A stretch of 64,000 bases of DNA from Ardenticatena maritima (lineage in GTDB: Bacteria > Chloroflexota > Anaerolineae > Ardenticatenales > Ardenticatenaceae). The notes below the pieces were generated by a model. It had not been told where the DNA came from and did not search any database. It saw nothing but the letters and a program-made list of their open reading frames with translations. The stretch is from positions 1 to 64,000 of the forward strand of contig NZ_LGKN01000003.1 of the NCBI RefSeq assembly GCF_001306175.1. Reading direction: 5' to 3'. The translations under genes and the position numbers were made by a program. This document shows, one piece after another, positions 7,487 to 17,300 of this stretch; the first letter of the stretch is position 1; each line of letters starts with the position of its first letter.

Positions 7487-10171
7487 TTACGCTTCGGATT
7501 TTTCCTCTGGTGTCTCCAGAATTTCAATGATGCCGCGATTGCCGTCCAGCCGCACACGTTGCCCCGTGCGGAGTTTTTTGGTTGCGTCGCGCACGCCGAC
7601 GACGGCGGGAATACCGTATTCGCGCGCGACGATGGAACCGTGATTCATCGCCCCGCCAACTTCCAGAATAAGCCCGGCGGCGTTGATGAACAGCGGCGTC
7701 CAGCCGGGGTCTGTGAAGCGCGCCACCAGAATTTCGCCCGGTTGCAGGGTTTCGGTGTGCGGGTCGTGCACGATATGCACGACGCCTTCCACCACGCCGG
7801 GCGAAACCGGATTGCCCACCAGCGCGCCGGGGGGCGCGTCTTCGACGCGGTAGTGCACCACGGGCGTTTCGCCGTCGCTGGTGATGATGAGCGGCGGCGA
7901 GAGTTTTTGGAACCGCGCCAACGCCTTGCGGCGGCGCTCAATTTCTTCTTGCGGGAAGGGGGGCGATTGGTCCCAAATGGCGTCAAGTTCGCGCCATGTC
8001 AGGAACCAGATGTCATCGGGATGGGCGAGGTAGCCCTGTTCAGTGAGGGTGGCGGCGATGGCTTTGATGCGTTGTTTGAGCACCCAGAACGCGCGAATGG
8101 CGGCGTATTTGTGGTGTTCGCGCATGCCGCCGGTGTGCAGCATGACGTAGACCAGCCGCTGAATGAACCGCCGCCGTATGGGTCCCAGCACCCCACGCCC
8201 GGCGTGCTCCATGAGTTTGCGCAGGGCGGCTTCGCGGCGTTGCACCAGCGCCGCATGTTGTCGGCGATGATGCCCTTCAGGCTGTTGCAGGGCGGCGGCG
8301 ATGACGTGCAGGAGCGGGAGCGGGTCTTCCCACCAGCGGGGCATGGCGAGGTCAATCTCGGCGGGTCCACGCGCCCCATAACGCTGCATGAACGCATGCC
8401 ACGCTTGCAGAAACTCGGCGCTGTCGGGGTATTGCGCCACCTGCGCCAGCCAGGCGTTGCCGTCATCCCCCAGGTGGGCGAACGCATTGCGGACGCTGGG
8501 GATGCGCCGCGCGATATCGGCGAGGTCGCCAATGGCGAGGTTCATCTCGTTGACGACGTTGCCGGGAATGGCGAGCGACAGGTCGTGCGCTTCTTGCGGC
8601 GAGAGCCAGCGTTGCCCCAGGTGTGTGAGTATGCGTTTGGCGGCTTCCCCCGCCATGAATTGCGGAATCCAGTGCATGAAGAACGCAAACAGGGTGGCGA
8701 AGCGGTCTATGCAGGCTTCCACCAGGGCTTTGCCGGGGGGGATGGCGCGCAAATCGGCGTCCAAATCGGCGATAAAGCGCTCGATGCGTGCGTTCGTCTG
8801 TTCGACAAAGCCGTCCAGGTTTTCACGCCAGAGCGCGTATTGCACGCGCGCCATGAGCCGCACCAGAAAGAGCACCCCCCGCCGTGAAAAGCGGATGCCA
8901 TGCGGACCCTGAAATTCTGGGCGTTGCATGACCATGCGCAACGCTTCGGGCGCCAGGGCGTCGAATTGCGCGGTGACGGCGAACACAACGCGGCGGAAGA
9001 CGCGATGCCGCAAGGGGTCGGTGATGTCGGCGAAAAGCCGCCCGCCGGCTGAGCGGATGTAGCGGTTCTCAAAGCGGTTGATGCGCCCAATGGGCGCCAG
9101 CACGGGAAACATGGAGAGACTGAACGGGGGCATGGCGCGGGTCATGTTTTGCTGGTGTCCCATGCTGAAATAGACATGCAGCGTACCGTCGGGGGATTCC
9201 AGCCCCTCGATGGGATAGAGCGAGGTGATGGGGCGCGCTTGAAGGATGTACATACGCCCTGCGGCGATAGCCCATTCGATATCCTGCGGCCGACCATAGT
9301 GGGCTTCAATCCGACAGCCCAGGTCGGCAAGCGCCAAAATCTCTTCGTCAGTGAGAACGGGGGCGCGGCGTTGCTCGGGCGGCAAAGGGCGTTGCTCCGT
9401 TCCCCCGTCGGGGCGCGCCCAGATGGCGATTTCTTTCTCGGCGATGCGGCGTTCGATAATCGTGCGCGTGCGCTTGTCCACGCGGTAGGTGTCGGGCGTG
9501 ACCAACCCGCTTACGAGCGCTTCCCCCAGCCCAAAACTGGCGTCAATTGCCAGCGTGTGGCGGTGCCCTGTCAATGGGTCGGCGGTGAACATGATGCCCG
9601 ACACGTCGGCGGCAATCATCCGCTGGACGACAACCGCCAACGCCACGTCGCGGTGGGCGAAGTTGTTTTGTGCGCGGTAGAGGATGGCGCGGTCGGTGAA
9701 GAGCGACGCCCAGCAGTTGCGCACGGCGTCGAGCAGGGCGGTTTCGCCGCGCACATTGAGGTAGGTTTCCTGCTGGCCGGCGAAAGAGGCTTCGGGCAGG
9801 TCTTCGGCGGTGGCGCTGGAACGCACGGCGTAGGCTTCATCCGTGCCGACGCGACGCCAGGCGGCAAGGATGGCGTCGGCGATGTCGGCGGGGATGGGCG
9901 TGGCGCGGATGGTCTGGCGGATGTGCTGACCGGTGCGGCGTACCGCTTCAAGGTCGGTGGGGTCGAGCGTTTCCAGCATGGTGTAGAGCGCGTCGGCGTT
10001 GGGGACGTGTTGCATGAAATAGCGGAAGGCGTGCGCCGTCACGCAAAAGCCTTCGGGCACCGGGAACCCCGCATGCGCGAGTTCACCCAGGTTTGCACCT
10101 TTTCCCCCCACAAGCGGGATGTCGGTCGCGCGGATGTCCTCAAAGAAACGTACAAAGTCTTGTGTGGTCAT
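7487..10171 (-). CDS. PEP-utilising enzyme with rifampicin phosphotransferase architecture
   Basis: 894 residues in three parts. Residues 1-330 are an ATP-grasp (PEP synthase N-terminal) domain with VGGKGANLGEL and AVRSSATAEDLPEASFAGQQ. Residues 330-770 form a helical middle region. The C-terminal swivelling domain carries the phospho-histidine in GGAMNHGSIVAREYGIP (about residue 844). The PEP synthase TIM barrel is missing. This ATP-grasp/middle/His order and length (Listeria Rph is about 870 residues) match rifampicin phosphotransferases, which inactivate rifamycins by ATP-dependent phosphorylation. Many such proteins have untested substrates, so resistance is inferred. Its ATG overlaps the upstream stop by four bases (ATGA). 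Confidence 0.75.
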   Translation of the reverse strand: MTTQDFVRFFEDIRATDIPLVGGKGANLGELAHAGFPVPEGFCVTAHAFRYFMQHVPNADALYTMLETLDPTDLEAVRRTGQHIRQTIRATPIPADIADAILAAWRRVGTDEAYAVRSSATAEDLPEASFAGQQETYLNVRGETALLDAVRNCWASLFTDRAILYRAQNNFAHRDVALAVVVQRMIAADVSGIMFTADPLTGHRHTLAIDASFGLGEALVSGLVTPDTYRVDKRTRTIIERRIAEKEIAIWARPDGGTEQRPLPPEQRRAPVLTDEEILALADLGCRIEAHYGRPQDIEWAIAAGRMYILQARPITSLYPIEGLESPDGTLHVYFSMGHQQNMTRAMPPFSLSMFPVLAPIGRINRFENRYIRSAGGRLFADITDPLRHRVFRRVVFAVTAQFDALAPEALRMVMQRPEFQGPHGIRFSRRGVLFLVRLMARVQYALWRENLDGFVEQTNARIERFIADLDADLRAIPPGKALVEACIDRFATLFAFFMHWIPQFMAGEAAKRILTHLGQRWLSPQEAHDLSLAIPGNVVNEMNLAIGDLADIARRIPSVRNAFAHLGDDGNAWLAQVAQYPDSAEFLQAWHAFMQRYGARGPAEIDLAMPRWWEDPLPLLHVIAAALQQPEGHHRRQHAALVQRREAALRKLMEHAGRGVLGPIRRRFIQRLVYVMLHTGGMREHHKYAAIRAFWVLKQRIKAIAATLTEQGYLAHPDDIWFLTWRELDAIWDQSPPFPQEEIERRRKALARFQKLSPPLIITSDGETPVVHYRVEDAPPGALVGNPVSPGVVEGVVHIVHDPHTETLQPGEILVARFTDPGWTPLFINAAGLILEVGGAMNHGSIVAREYGIPAVVGVRDATKKLRTGQRVRLDGNRGIIEILETPEEKSEA

Positions 10172-10836
10172 AGGAGTGTTCTCCCCCCTTTGATGAGAAA
10201 GATGATACCGAACAGCAGCGGCAACCAGATACCGAGTGCGCGGCTATGGGTTTCGAGCCAGGTTTTGATGCGGACGATGGTTGTTTCCGCCTGTTGCGGT
10301 GAGAGCGCGTAGAGAACCAGCGGAATCCAGACGGCGCTGGAAAAGACCGCCGCGACGGCGACGGTGAGCGCGACTTGCGCCGTGAGAGAGAGGGGGCTAA
10401 AAACGACGACCGATTGCGCGGAAAGGAAGAGCCCCAGGTTTTTGATGTTGATGATGCTGACCAGCAGCCCCAGCCCACAGGCGCGCCGTGGCGTGATGCG
10501 TTCCACAGCCTGAAAAAAGCGCGGTGGTTCGGGCTTTGCTGTGGCTGGGCGGCGTGCATTGCGCCAGGCAAGCCAGAGCAAGAGAACGCCCAGCAGCCCC
10601 CACAAAACGCCCAGCCAGCGCGGGGGTGTGCCGACGCCGCCCAGCGTGGCGCACGCCCCGATGAAGAGCGTGAGCAGTCCGAGGAGCAGGTAGCCGCCGC
10701 TGTACCCCAGGGCGTAGGCGACGCCACTGCGCCAGCGCCATGGCGACATGAGCAACAAAATCACCAGCAACATAGACCCGAAAGCCACCGAGCCGGATGC
10801 GGCGAGGACGAGGGCTTCGAGAATGGTTGTTTCCAT
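10168..10836 (-). CDS. GAP-family (SfLAP-like) six-helix membrane protein
   Basis: A 222-residue membrane protein with six hydrophobic segments and the central ITPRRACGLGLLVSIINIKNLGLFLSA region typical of the GAP/Sap (LysE-related) family, which includes a mycobacterial sulfolipid exporter-associated protein. A transport role is inferred. It is translationally coupled to the PEP-utilising enzyme gene downstream and diverges from the tetR-type gene, which probably controls both. Confidence 0.65.
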   Translation of the reverse strand: METTILEALVLAASGSVAFGSMLLVILLLMSPWRWRSGVAYALGYSGGYLLLGLLTLFIGACATLGGVGTPPRWLGVLWGLLGVLLLWLAWRNARRPATAKPEPPRFFQAVERITPRRACGLGLLVSIINIKNLGLFLSAQSVVVFSPLSLTAQVALTVAVAAVFSSAVWIPLVLYALSPQQAETTIVRIKTWLETHSRALGIWLPLLFGIIFLIKGGRTLL

Positions 10837-10860
10837 GCTTCGCCCCTTTTGTTAGGCAGC

Positions 10861-10897
10861 ACTTTCAAAAACAGTGTATCCTATTTCTTTTGAAAGT
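10861..10897. promoter_or_regulatory. TetR-type operator straddling the GAP-operon promoter
   Basis: A perfect 10-bp inverted repeat, ACTTTCAAAA (10861-10870) and TTTTGAAAGT (10888-10897), with a 17-base spacer. The right arm overlaps the minus-strand -35 box TTGACT (10895-10900) and the left arm begins just past the -10 box TACACT (10873-10878; spacing 16). This is the expected place for a repressor made by the divergent gene. Confidence 0.65.
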
Positions 10898-10903
10898 CAA
10901 GGC

Positions 10904-10931
10904 TTGCAAAAAAGCGCAAATGTGGCATGAT
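10904..10931 (+). promoter_or_regulatory. candidate promoter of the TetR gene
   Basis: TTGCAA (10904-10909) and CATGAT (10926-10931) are 16 bases apart, 40 bases before the tetR-type start. Confidence 0.4.
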
Positions 10932-10970
10932 GCTCACACACGCCAACTTGATTGGTGAGGAGTGGAAGAG

Positions 10971-11537
10971 ATGCCCAAAATCGTGCGAGACGAGCACATC
11001 TTTCAGACGGTGATTGCCGTGCTCACCCAACGAGGGTATGACGGTGCGACCATGCGTGCCATTGCCGAGGCGGCGGGCGTGAGCGAGGTGACCTTGTTTC
11101 GGCGGTATGGGAGCAAATCTGAATTGGTGCGGCAGGCTGTCGCGTGGCTGGCGTCCACGCTGGATTTTGAGGCGGCGGTGCAGGCGACCGGGGATGTGTA
11201 CGCCGATTTGGTGCGCGTGGTGCAACGTTACCAGCAATTGACGGAGCGGCATGGGGTGTTTCTGACCGCCTTCATGGCGGAGTTGGCGCGCCACCCAGAC
11301 CTGGCTGAGGCGATGGATGCCCCGCGGGCGGTTTTGTGGGCGATTGGCGGGCTTTTCCTGCACTACCAGCAAGCGGGGGTTTTGGTGAGCGAGCCGCCGT
11401 TGCAAAGTGCGGCGGCGCTGTTGGGGCCGCTCGCCTATTCGGCGTTGATGCGGCGCGTGTGGCAGATGGACGCTCCCGCGCTGGATGTGGAAGCACACGT
11501 GCAGCGTTTTCTGGAAGGGCGCTTGCAGAAGGCGTGA
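10971..11537 (+). CDS. TetR/AcrR family transcriptional regulator
   Basis: 188 residues. The N-terminal helix-turn-helix reads ATMRAIAEAAGVSEVTLFRRYGSKSELV (residues about 25-52, given here as one motif in two halves: the recognition helix is VSEVTLFRRYG). The ligand-binding C-terminal domain is typical in length. ATG at 10971 is preferred over GTG at 10962; GAGGAG lies eight bases upstream. It diverges from the GAP/PEP-enzyme operon across a perfect inverted repeat, so local repression is likely. Confidence 0.9.
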   Translation: MPKIVRDEHIFQTVIAVLTQRGYDGATMRAIAEAAGVSEVTLFRRYGSKSELVRQAVAWLASTLDFEAAVQATGDVYADLVRVVQRYQQLTERHGVFLTAFMAELARHPDLAEAMDAPRAVLWAIGGLFLHYQQAGVLVSEPPLQSAAALLGPLAYSALMRRVWQMDAPALDVEAHVQRFLEGRLQKA

Positions 11538-11544
11538 AAAGAGT

Positions 11545-11573
11545 TTGCTCTTGCGTTCTGCTCTGCCTATACT
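11545..11573 (+). promoter_or_regulatory. promoter of the aldehyde dehydrogenase gene
   Basis: TTGCTC (11545-11550), 17-base spacer, TATACT (11568-11573), directly after the tetR-type stop, so the dehydrogenase is transcribed independently of it. Confidence 0.65.
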
Positions 11574-11621
11574 GGGCTTGCCCTGAACCAAATACAAATT
11601 CAGAGAGAAGGAGCAAGGCCT

Positions 11622-13193
11622 ATGGCAGTCCTGGTTTCGCAAAAGCGTGTGCAGTCCATTCTCCAGAAGTTAGGGCTTTCGGACGTCAACCCCGGCGCAT
11701 GTATCGGCCCCGATGAGTGGATCGAAGACCCCAACGGCGAGAAACTGATTTCGTACAACCCCACCACGAACGAACCCATCGCCAGCGTCATCACAGCAAC
11801 CGCCGCGACATACGACCGCGTGGTGGAAGCCGCCGCCGAGGCGTTTTTGGAGTGGCGCATGGTGCCCGCCCCCAAGCGTGGGCAGATGATTCGCGATTTT
11901 GGCGATGCGTTGCGCGAGTACAAAGAGCCGCTGGGCGAACTGGTGACGCTCGAAGTCGGCAAAATTCGCGCTGAGGGGCTGGGCGAAGTCCAGGAGATGA
12001 TTGACATTTGCGATTTCGCGGTCGGGCTTTCGCGCCAGTTGTATGGCTTGACGATGGCGTCGGAGCGCCCGCGCCACCGCATGTACGAACAGTGGCACCC
12101 CCTGGGACCGATTGGTATCATCACCGCCTTCAACTTCCCCGTGGCGGTCTGGTCGTGGAACTCGGCGATTGCGGCTGTGGCGGGCGACACCATGATTTGG
12201 AAGCCTTCGCCGCTTGCCCCGTTGACGGCGGTTGCCGTCCAGCACATTGCCAACCGCGTGCTGGCCGACCACGGCTACAAGGGCGTTTTCAACCTGGTGA
12301 TTGGCTCGAATGAAGAAGTCGGCGAGCGCATGATCAACGACCATCGCCTGCCGCTCATCTCCTTCACCGGCTCCATTCGCGTGGGGCGGCACGTGGCGCA
12401 AACCGTCGCCCAGCGCCTGGGGCGCACGATTTTGGAACTGGGCGGCAACAACGCCGTGATTGTGACCCCCAGCGCGGACATGGACCTGGTGGTGCGCGCC
12501 GTGCTGTTCGCCGCAGTGGGGACGGCGGGGCAACGCTGTACCACGTTGCGCCGTCTCATCGTCCACAAGTCGGTGGTGGATACGCTCTTGCCGCGGCTCA
12601 TTGACGCCTACAAGCAGGTGCGCATTGGCGACCCCATGGACGACAACACGCTGATGGGACCGCTGATTACGCCCAAGGCGGTGGAAAACATGATGGCGGC
12701 GATTGAGACCGCCAAGGCGATTGGCGGCGAGGTGCTCTACGGCGGCAAGGCGCGCCCCGACATTGGCCCCAACTTTGTTGAACCGACGATTATCAAGATG
12801 CCCGAGCAATTGCCGCTGGTGTGCGAAGAAACCTTTGCGCCGATTCTCTACGTGATGGAATACGAAACCCTGGAAGAAGCCATTGCGCTGAACAACGGTG
12901 TGCCGCAAGGCTTGTCGAGCGCGATCTTCACCAACGACTTGCGCGAAGCCGAAACCTTCCTCTCACCCGAAGGCTCCGACTGCGGTATCGCCAACGTCAA
13001 CATTGGGACGAGCGGCGCGGAAATTGGCGGGGCGTTTGGCGGCGAGAAAGATACCGGCGGCGGGCGCGAAGCCGGTTCGGATGCGTGGAAGGCGTACATG
13101 CGCCGCCAGACCGTCACCATCAACTACTCGCGCGAATTGCCGCTGGCGCAGGGAATCAAGTTCGGCGATTTTTCGGATACCGACGACGCCTAA
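11622..13193 (+). CDS. aldehyde dehydrogenase, ALDH7 (2-aminoadipate-semialdehyde) type
   Basis: A 523-residue NAD(P)-dependent aldehyde dehydrogenase. Seen: AFNFPVAVWSWN (oxyanion Asn), the general base in LELGGNNA, the catalytic Cys in GTAGQRCTTLRR (about residue 307) and EETFAPILYV. The extended N-terminus and the GTSGAEIGGAFGGEKDTGGG segment near the end are characteristic of ALDH7/AmaB enzymes of lysine catabolism. No other lysine-pathway gene is adjacent, so the substrate stays inferred. GAGAAGGAG binding site; terminator follows. Confidence 0.88.
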   Translation: MAVLVSQKRVQSILQKLGLSDVNPGACIGPDEWIEDPNGEKLISYNPTTNEPIASVITATAATYDRVVEAAAEAFLEWRMVPAPKRGQMIRDFGDALREYKEPLGELVTLEVGKIRAEGLGEVQEMIDICDFAVGLSRQLYGLTMASERPRHRMYEQWHPLGPIGIITAFNFPVAVWSWNSAIAAVAGDTMIWKPSPLAPLTAVAVQHIANRVLADHGYKGVFNLVIGSNEEVGERMINDHRLPLISFTGSIRVGRHVAQTVAQRLGRTILELGGNNAVIVTPSADMDLVVRAVLFAAVGTAGQRCTTLRRLIVHKSVVDTLLPRLIDAYKQVRIGDPMDDNTLMGPLITPKAVENMMAAIETAKAIGGEVLYGGKARPDIGPNFVEPTIIKMPEQLPLVCEETFAPILYVMEYETLEEAIALNNGVPQGLSSAIFTNDLREAETFLSPEGSDCGIANVNIGTSGAEIGGAFGGEKDTGGGREAGSDAWKAYMRRQTVTINYSRELPLAQGIKFGDFSDTDDA

Positions 13194-13214
13194 GCGCACG
13201 GTTTGCCATCAGCG

Positions 13215-13257
13215 GGCGGCCTGTCAGGTGCGAAACCTGGCAGGCTGCTTTGTTTTT
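13215..13257 (+). terminator. intrinsic terminator after the aldehyde dehydrogenase gene
   Basis: A 14-15 bp stem with G-U pairs (GCGGCCTGTCAGGT opposite AACCTGGCAGGCTGC) followed by TTTGTTTTT. Confidence 0.75.
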
Positions 13258-13345
13258 GGGACTTTTTTCCCTTTGAAAAGACTTTGTGCTGGTAATATTG
13301 CTGTCGGATTTGACGAATGTCCTCTTTTTACTACTATGAGCAACG

Positions 13346-13382
13346 GCCTTGTGACAGATTCTACAAAGTCACAGGCTTTTTT
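13346..13382 (+). terminator. terminator-like hairpin in the leader of the 3D-domain gene
   Basis: GCCTTGTGAC pairs with GTCACAGGC (one bulged T) and is followed by T6, 36 bases before the start at 13419. A -10-like TAATAT lies upstream at 13293-13298. If transcription starts there the hairpin is an attenuator; if not, it is a second terminator. Confidence 0.5.
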
Positions 13383-13418
13383 GTTTGCACTTTGAAAAAT
13401 TCATAGAGAGGTGGTTGT

Positions 13419-14174
13419 ATGAACACCAGGTATTGGCAGGTTCTCGCCATCATCGGCATGGTGTTGGTGCTGATGAGCGCAGTCGTTTCGACGGCTGACG
13501 CGGCGGGACCTGGAACGGTCGAGGTGCTGGCGACAGCCTACACCTGCGACGCGCATCCACGCAACCCGATGTACCCATGTGGTCCTTTGCGATGGGGAGG
13601 CGATGTGTGGGACCCGGGCATGGCTTGTCCGCCTGAATGGCGCGACACCCTCTGGCGCGTGCCCGGTTTTGGAGTCCTCCGTTGTGATGACACGCCTCGC
13701 GATAGTTATCTGTATGGATTACCCCACATTGATATTCGACTCCCCACGTACCGCGAAGCCATCTTGTTTGGCATGCAACGGTTGACGATCCAGTCGGCCG
13801 ACACACAGCCGCTCCCATCGCACGAAGAGGCTGTTGCGTGGGTGCATTCACACGCACCACACGGCGACCCCAATACGGCGCTGGCGCGTCTGTTCTGGGG
13901 CGCACGTGCACAGCGTGAGTTTGCGCAGGTGATTGGCGATTGGGCGCTTCCGCCCGATGCGCCGGTGTGGGTGGTGACGATTTGGATTCCACCCCAGTTC
14001 TTGCCTGAAGAGGCCAAGGCTGCGCCAGACCCCAGCGCACCCATCGCCGCCCAGTTGTACGTGGTGGACGCCACGACGGGCGAACTCTACGGCTCAACGT
14101 TCGTTTCATTCGACGTTGTCGAAAAAATGGGATGGGTCGCGGAAGACCACATTGACATCTCAACAATCGAATAA
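13419..14174 (+). CDS. secreted protein with 3D/RlpA-like double-psi barrel domain
   Basis: 251 residues. A signal peptide (residues 1-28, ending TADAA) precedes VLATAYTCDAHPRNPMYPCG and, later, PHIDIRLPTYREAILFGMQRLTI; the latter resembles the end of 3D (Asp-Asp-Asp) domains of cell-wall lytic enzymes, including the aspartate and the PT-EA-FG pattern. The C-terminal 100 residues are not recognised. A cell-wall role is inferred. GAGAGGTGG binding site. Confidence 0.6.
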   Translation: MNTRYWQVLAIIGMVLVLMSAVVSTADAAGPGTVEVLATAYTCDAHPRNPMYPCGPLRWGGDVWDPGMACPPEWRDTLWRVPGFGVLRCDDTPRDSYLYGLPHIDIRLPTYREAILFGMQRLTIQSADTQPLPSHEEAVAWVHSHAPHGDPNTALARLFWGARAQREFAQVIGDWALPPDAPVWVVTIWIPPQFLPEEAKAAPDPSAPIAAQLYVVDATTGELYGSTFVSFDVVEKMGWVAEDHIDISTIE

Positions 14175-14198
14175 TCGGCTGCTGTGAAGCAGTGAGCA

Positions 14199-14228
14199 AA
14201 CCCCCGTCCTTGAGGCGGGGGTTTTTTG
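14199..14228 (+). terminator. intrinsic terminator after the 3D-domain gene
   Basis: A CCCCCG/CGGGGG stem with a short loop followed by T6. Confidence 0.8.
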
Positions 14229-14252
14229 ATGCTCGCCCTGCTGGAAAGACCA

Positions 14253-14284
14253 AAAAGCCCCCTACCGCGCGGGTAGGGGGCTTG
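14253..14284 (-). terminator. intrinsic terminator after the RND permease gene
   Basis: On the minus strand AAGCCCCCTACC and GGTAGGGGGCTT pair around CGCG, followed by T5. Confidence 0.85.
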
Positions 14285-14307
14285 CTTTGTTGGGTGAACC
14301 GTGCTGA

Positions 14308-17300
14308 TTACTGCTCAGGCAAGGATGCCGGCACCGGAGAGGGTTTGCCGATGCCCGCTTGGGCGACTTCTTCCGCTTTCATGCGGTTGACCAGGCTGTA
14401 CACCACCGGCACTACAACCAGCGTCAGGAAGGTGGAGGAGAAGAGCCCCCCGATGACCACCGTCGCCAGTTCGGCGGCGATGATGGCGCCTTCCTCGACG
14501 CCGAGCGCCAGCGGCACGAGCGCCAGCATGGCGGCAATCGCCGTCATCAGGATGGGGCGCAAGCGCGTGCGACCGCCTTCCATCAGCGCTTCATACACGT
14601 TCATGCCGCGCACAAAGCGGTTCTTGCGTACACGGTCAATCAGCACGATGGCGTTCGTCACCACAATCCCGACGAGCATCATCATGCCGACGAGCGCCGA
14701 CATACCCAGCACGCGGTCGGTCAGCCAGAGCGCCACCGCCGCGCCAATGGTTGCCAGCGGCAGGCTGAAGAGGATGACGAAGGGATCCACCAGCGAGTGG
14801 AAGGTGAGCACCATCACGAAGTAAACGATGACGATGGAAATCAGCACCGCTTGCCCCGCTTGCTGGAAGCCTTCTTTTTGCTGGCGGCTGTCGAACCCTT
14901 CGGTGACGGTCACGCCTTCGGGCACGATGGCGCGCACCGCCTCAATCGCCTTTTCGGTCACGCCGATGGCGTCGTCGGTTTCAATTTCACCCGTGAAACT
15001 GGCGGCGGGCTGCCCATCCACACGCAGGATGGTGTCGCCCGTGCTCAGGTTGCTGCTGACGTTCGCCAGCCCGTCAATGTCTTCGAGCGTGGCGATGACC
15101 TCATCGTTGATGTCCGCCAGCACTTCCGGATCGCCGTAGAGCACCAGCGAGAAGCCGCCAAACCCACTGGACGCCGTGCCCAGCGAGACACGCACGTTCT
15201 CTTCGCCAAAGACCTCGTTGGCAATGGCGCGCACCTGCGCTGTGAGTTCGTCGGCGCGTTCCGTATCTTCCACGCCGATTTGCACGTTGGCGCGGGTCTG
15301 GTCTACACCGCCGCCGAACATGATGGACTCAAAACCACCCATGCCGACGGTGGAGCGGACAATCCCCAAGCCTTCGATGTCGGCGATGCGTTCCTCGAAC
15401 GTTTCAACCAGTTCGAGCGTGTCCACCATCTGGTAGTCGCTGGGCAGGTCAACCACCACCGAGATTTCCGGTTCGCCCATTTCGGGCACAAACGTGCGTG
15501 GGCGGTGGCTGAAGAGCCACATGCTCACCACGAAGAGAACGAACGCCGTCACCAGCACGATGGCGCGGTGGGTCAGCGCCCAGTGCAGTGCCCGCGAGTA
15601 GAGGCGTTGCAGGGTTGTTTCCTGCTCAACAGGCAGGTGCTCCTTGCGGATGAACATGTACGTGAGCACGGGAATGGTCGTGACGGCGACTACGAAACTT
15701 GACATAAGCGCGTAGGTCACAGCCACGCCGAAGGGCAGGAAGAATTCGCCCAGCAAGCCGCCAATCAGGCCGATGGGTAGGAAGACCACCACGGTGGTGA
15801 CCGTCGAGGCGAAAATGGCGACGGCGACGTCGCGCGTGCCGGTGAGCACGGCTTCGAGTTGGTCTTCGCCCCGCTGGATGTGGCGGTAGATGTTTTCGAG
15901 CACCACGATGGAGTCGTCCACCACGCGCCCAATGGCGACCGTCATCCCCGAGAGGGTCATGATGTTCAGTGTGAGGTTGGTGGGGAAGAGGCGCGCGATG
16001 CCGTGCATGAGACTGCCCAACAGCGGCACGCCGCGCGTGGCGTCCACCAGCGGGTTGAGCACGACATGCGCGGCGGGCGGCAGCCACTTCATCAGGGCGA
16101 ACGCCATCATCACCGAGAGCGGAATGCTCACTCCGGTGACGAGCGTACTGCGCCAGGAGATGATGCGGCGACCGTCGCGCCCGTGCCCGCTCAGGAAGAC
16201 GAGGATGACGAAGATGGCGAAGAGCGCCCCAAGCAAGCCTTCGCGGGTGACGCCGCTGATGCTTTCTTCGATGAACGAGGCTTGCTCAAACGCGACGTCG
16301 AATTGCAAGGCGTCGTATTCGGCTTCCAGTTCGTCGAGTTTGTCGAACACCAGGTGCGAGACGGCGACGGTGTTGGCGTCGTTTTCCTTGTAGATGGTGA
16401 GCACAACCGCCGGTTGCCCGTTGACGCGAGCGATGGTGTCTTCGGGGATGAAGACTTCGCGCTCGCCGCTGGCAATCGCTTGCAATTCCTCGCGCAAAGC
16501 GGGGTCGAGGCTCGCCATGAAGTCTTCCGGCAGGGCTTGCAGCACCTCAGGCGAGAGCATGCGCAGGACAGCCGGGCTCAGGTTTTGCAGGAAGTTTTCT
16601 TCGTGCTCCGCCAGCCACAGGATGACGTCGGGCGTCAGGTCGGCGAGCAGTTGCGGCGCGTTGGGCGGACCGTTTTCCACCAGCAGGTTGAGGAAGTCGG
16701 CTGCGGTGGGCGCAAAGCCGTTGTTGATGAGGTCGGCGGCGGTGGTAAAGCGTGGTCCTTGCGCCGGCTCACCATCTTCCGGCGGTGTCACCCACGCCCC
16801 GCTGAGCGGCGGCGCTTCCTTAGCCATTTCTTCGGCGGCTTGTTGCGCGGCAATCCAGGCGGCGCTCAGCCCGCCGGCGGGTGCGGCGCGTTCATCGAGT
16901 TCGGCGCGCACGTCGTCGGGCAGGGTGGCGGTGTAGGTCTCCGGCAGCCACGCCAGCGCCTCGGGCGACATGCGGCGCAGGTGGTCGGGTGTGAGTGTTT
17001 CAAAGAGTTGTGGCGCAAAGTTCGCCACCGCCTGCACGATTTCGGGGGTCAGGTCTTCAGGGCGTTGCAGTTCGATGCCCTGGGCTTGCCCCACGGCTTG
17101 CCATTCGAGCGGCAAGGTTTCGCCCGGTTCGCCTTGTTCGGCGGGCGCGGCGGCTTGCGCCTTTTGGGCGAGTTGGGCTTGCAGGTCTGGGTCGAGCGAG
17201 GCGAGGAAGTCTTGCGGCAGGGCGGCGACCGCCTCGGGCGACATGGCGAGCAAGTGCTCAGGCGTGAGGTCGGCGAGCAGTTGCGGCGCGAACGAGGCGA

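Noticed and set aside
13336-13395. 19-residue leader peptide MSNGLVTDSTKSQAFLFAL
   Set aside because: No ribosome binding site; the sequence is explained by the hairpin and T-run.
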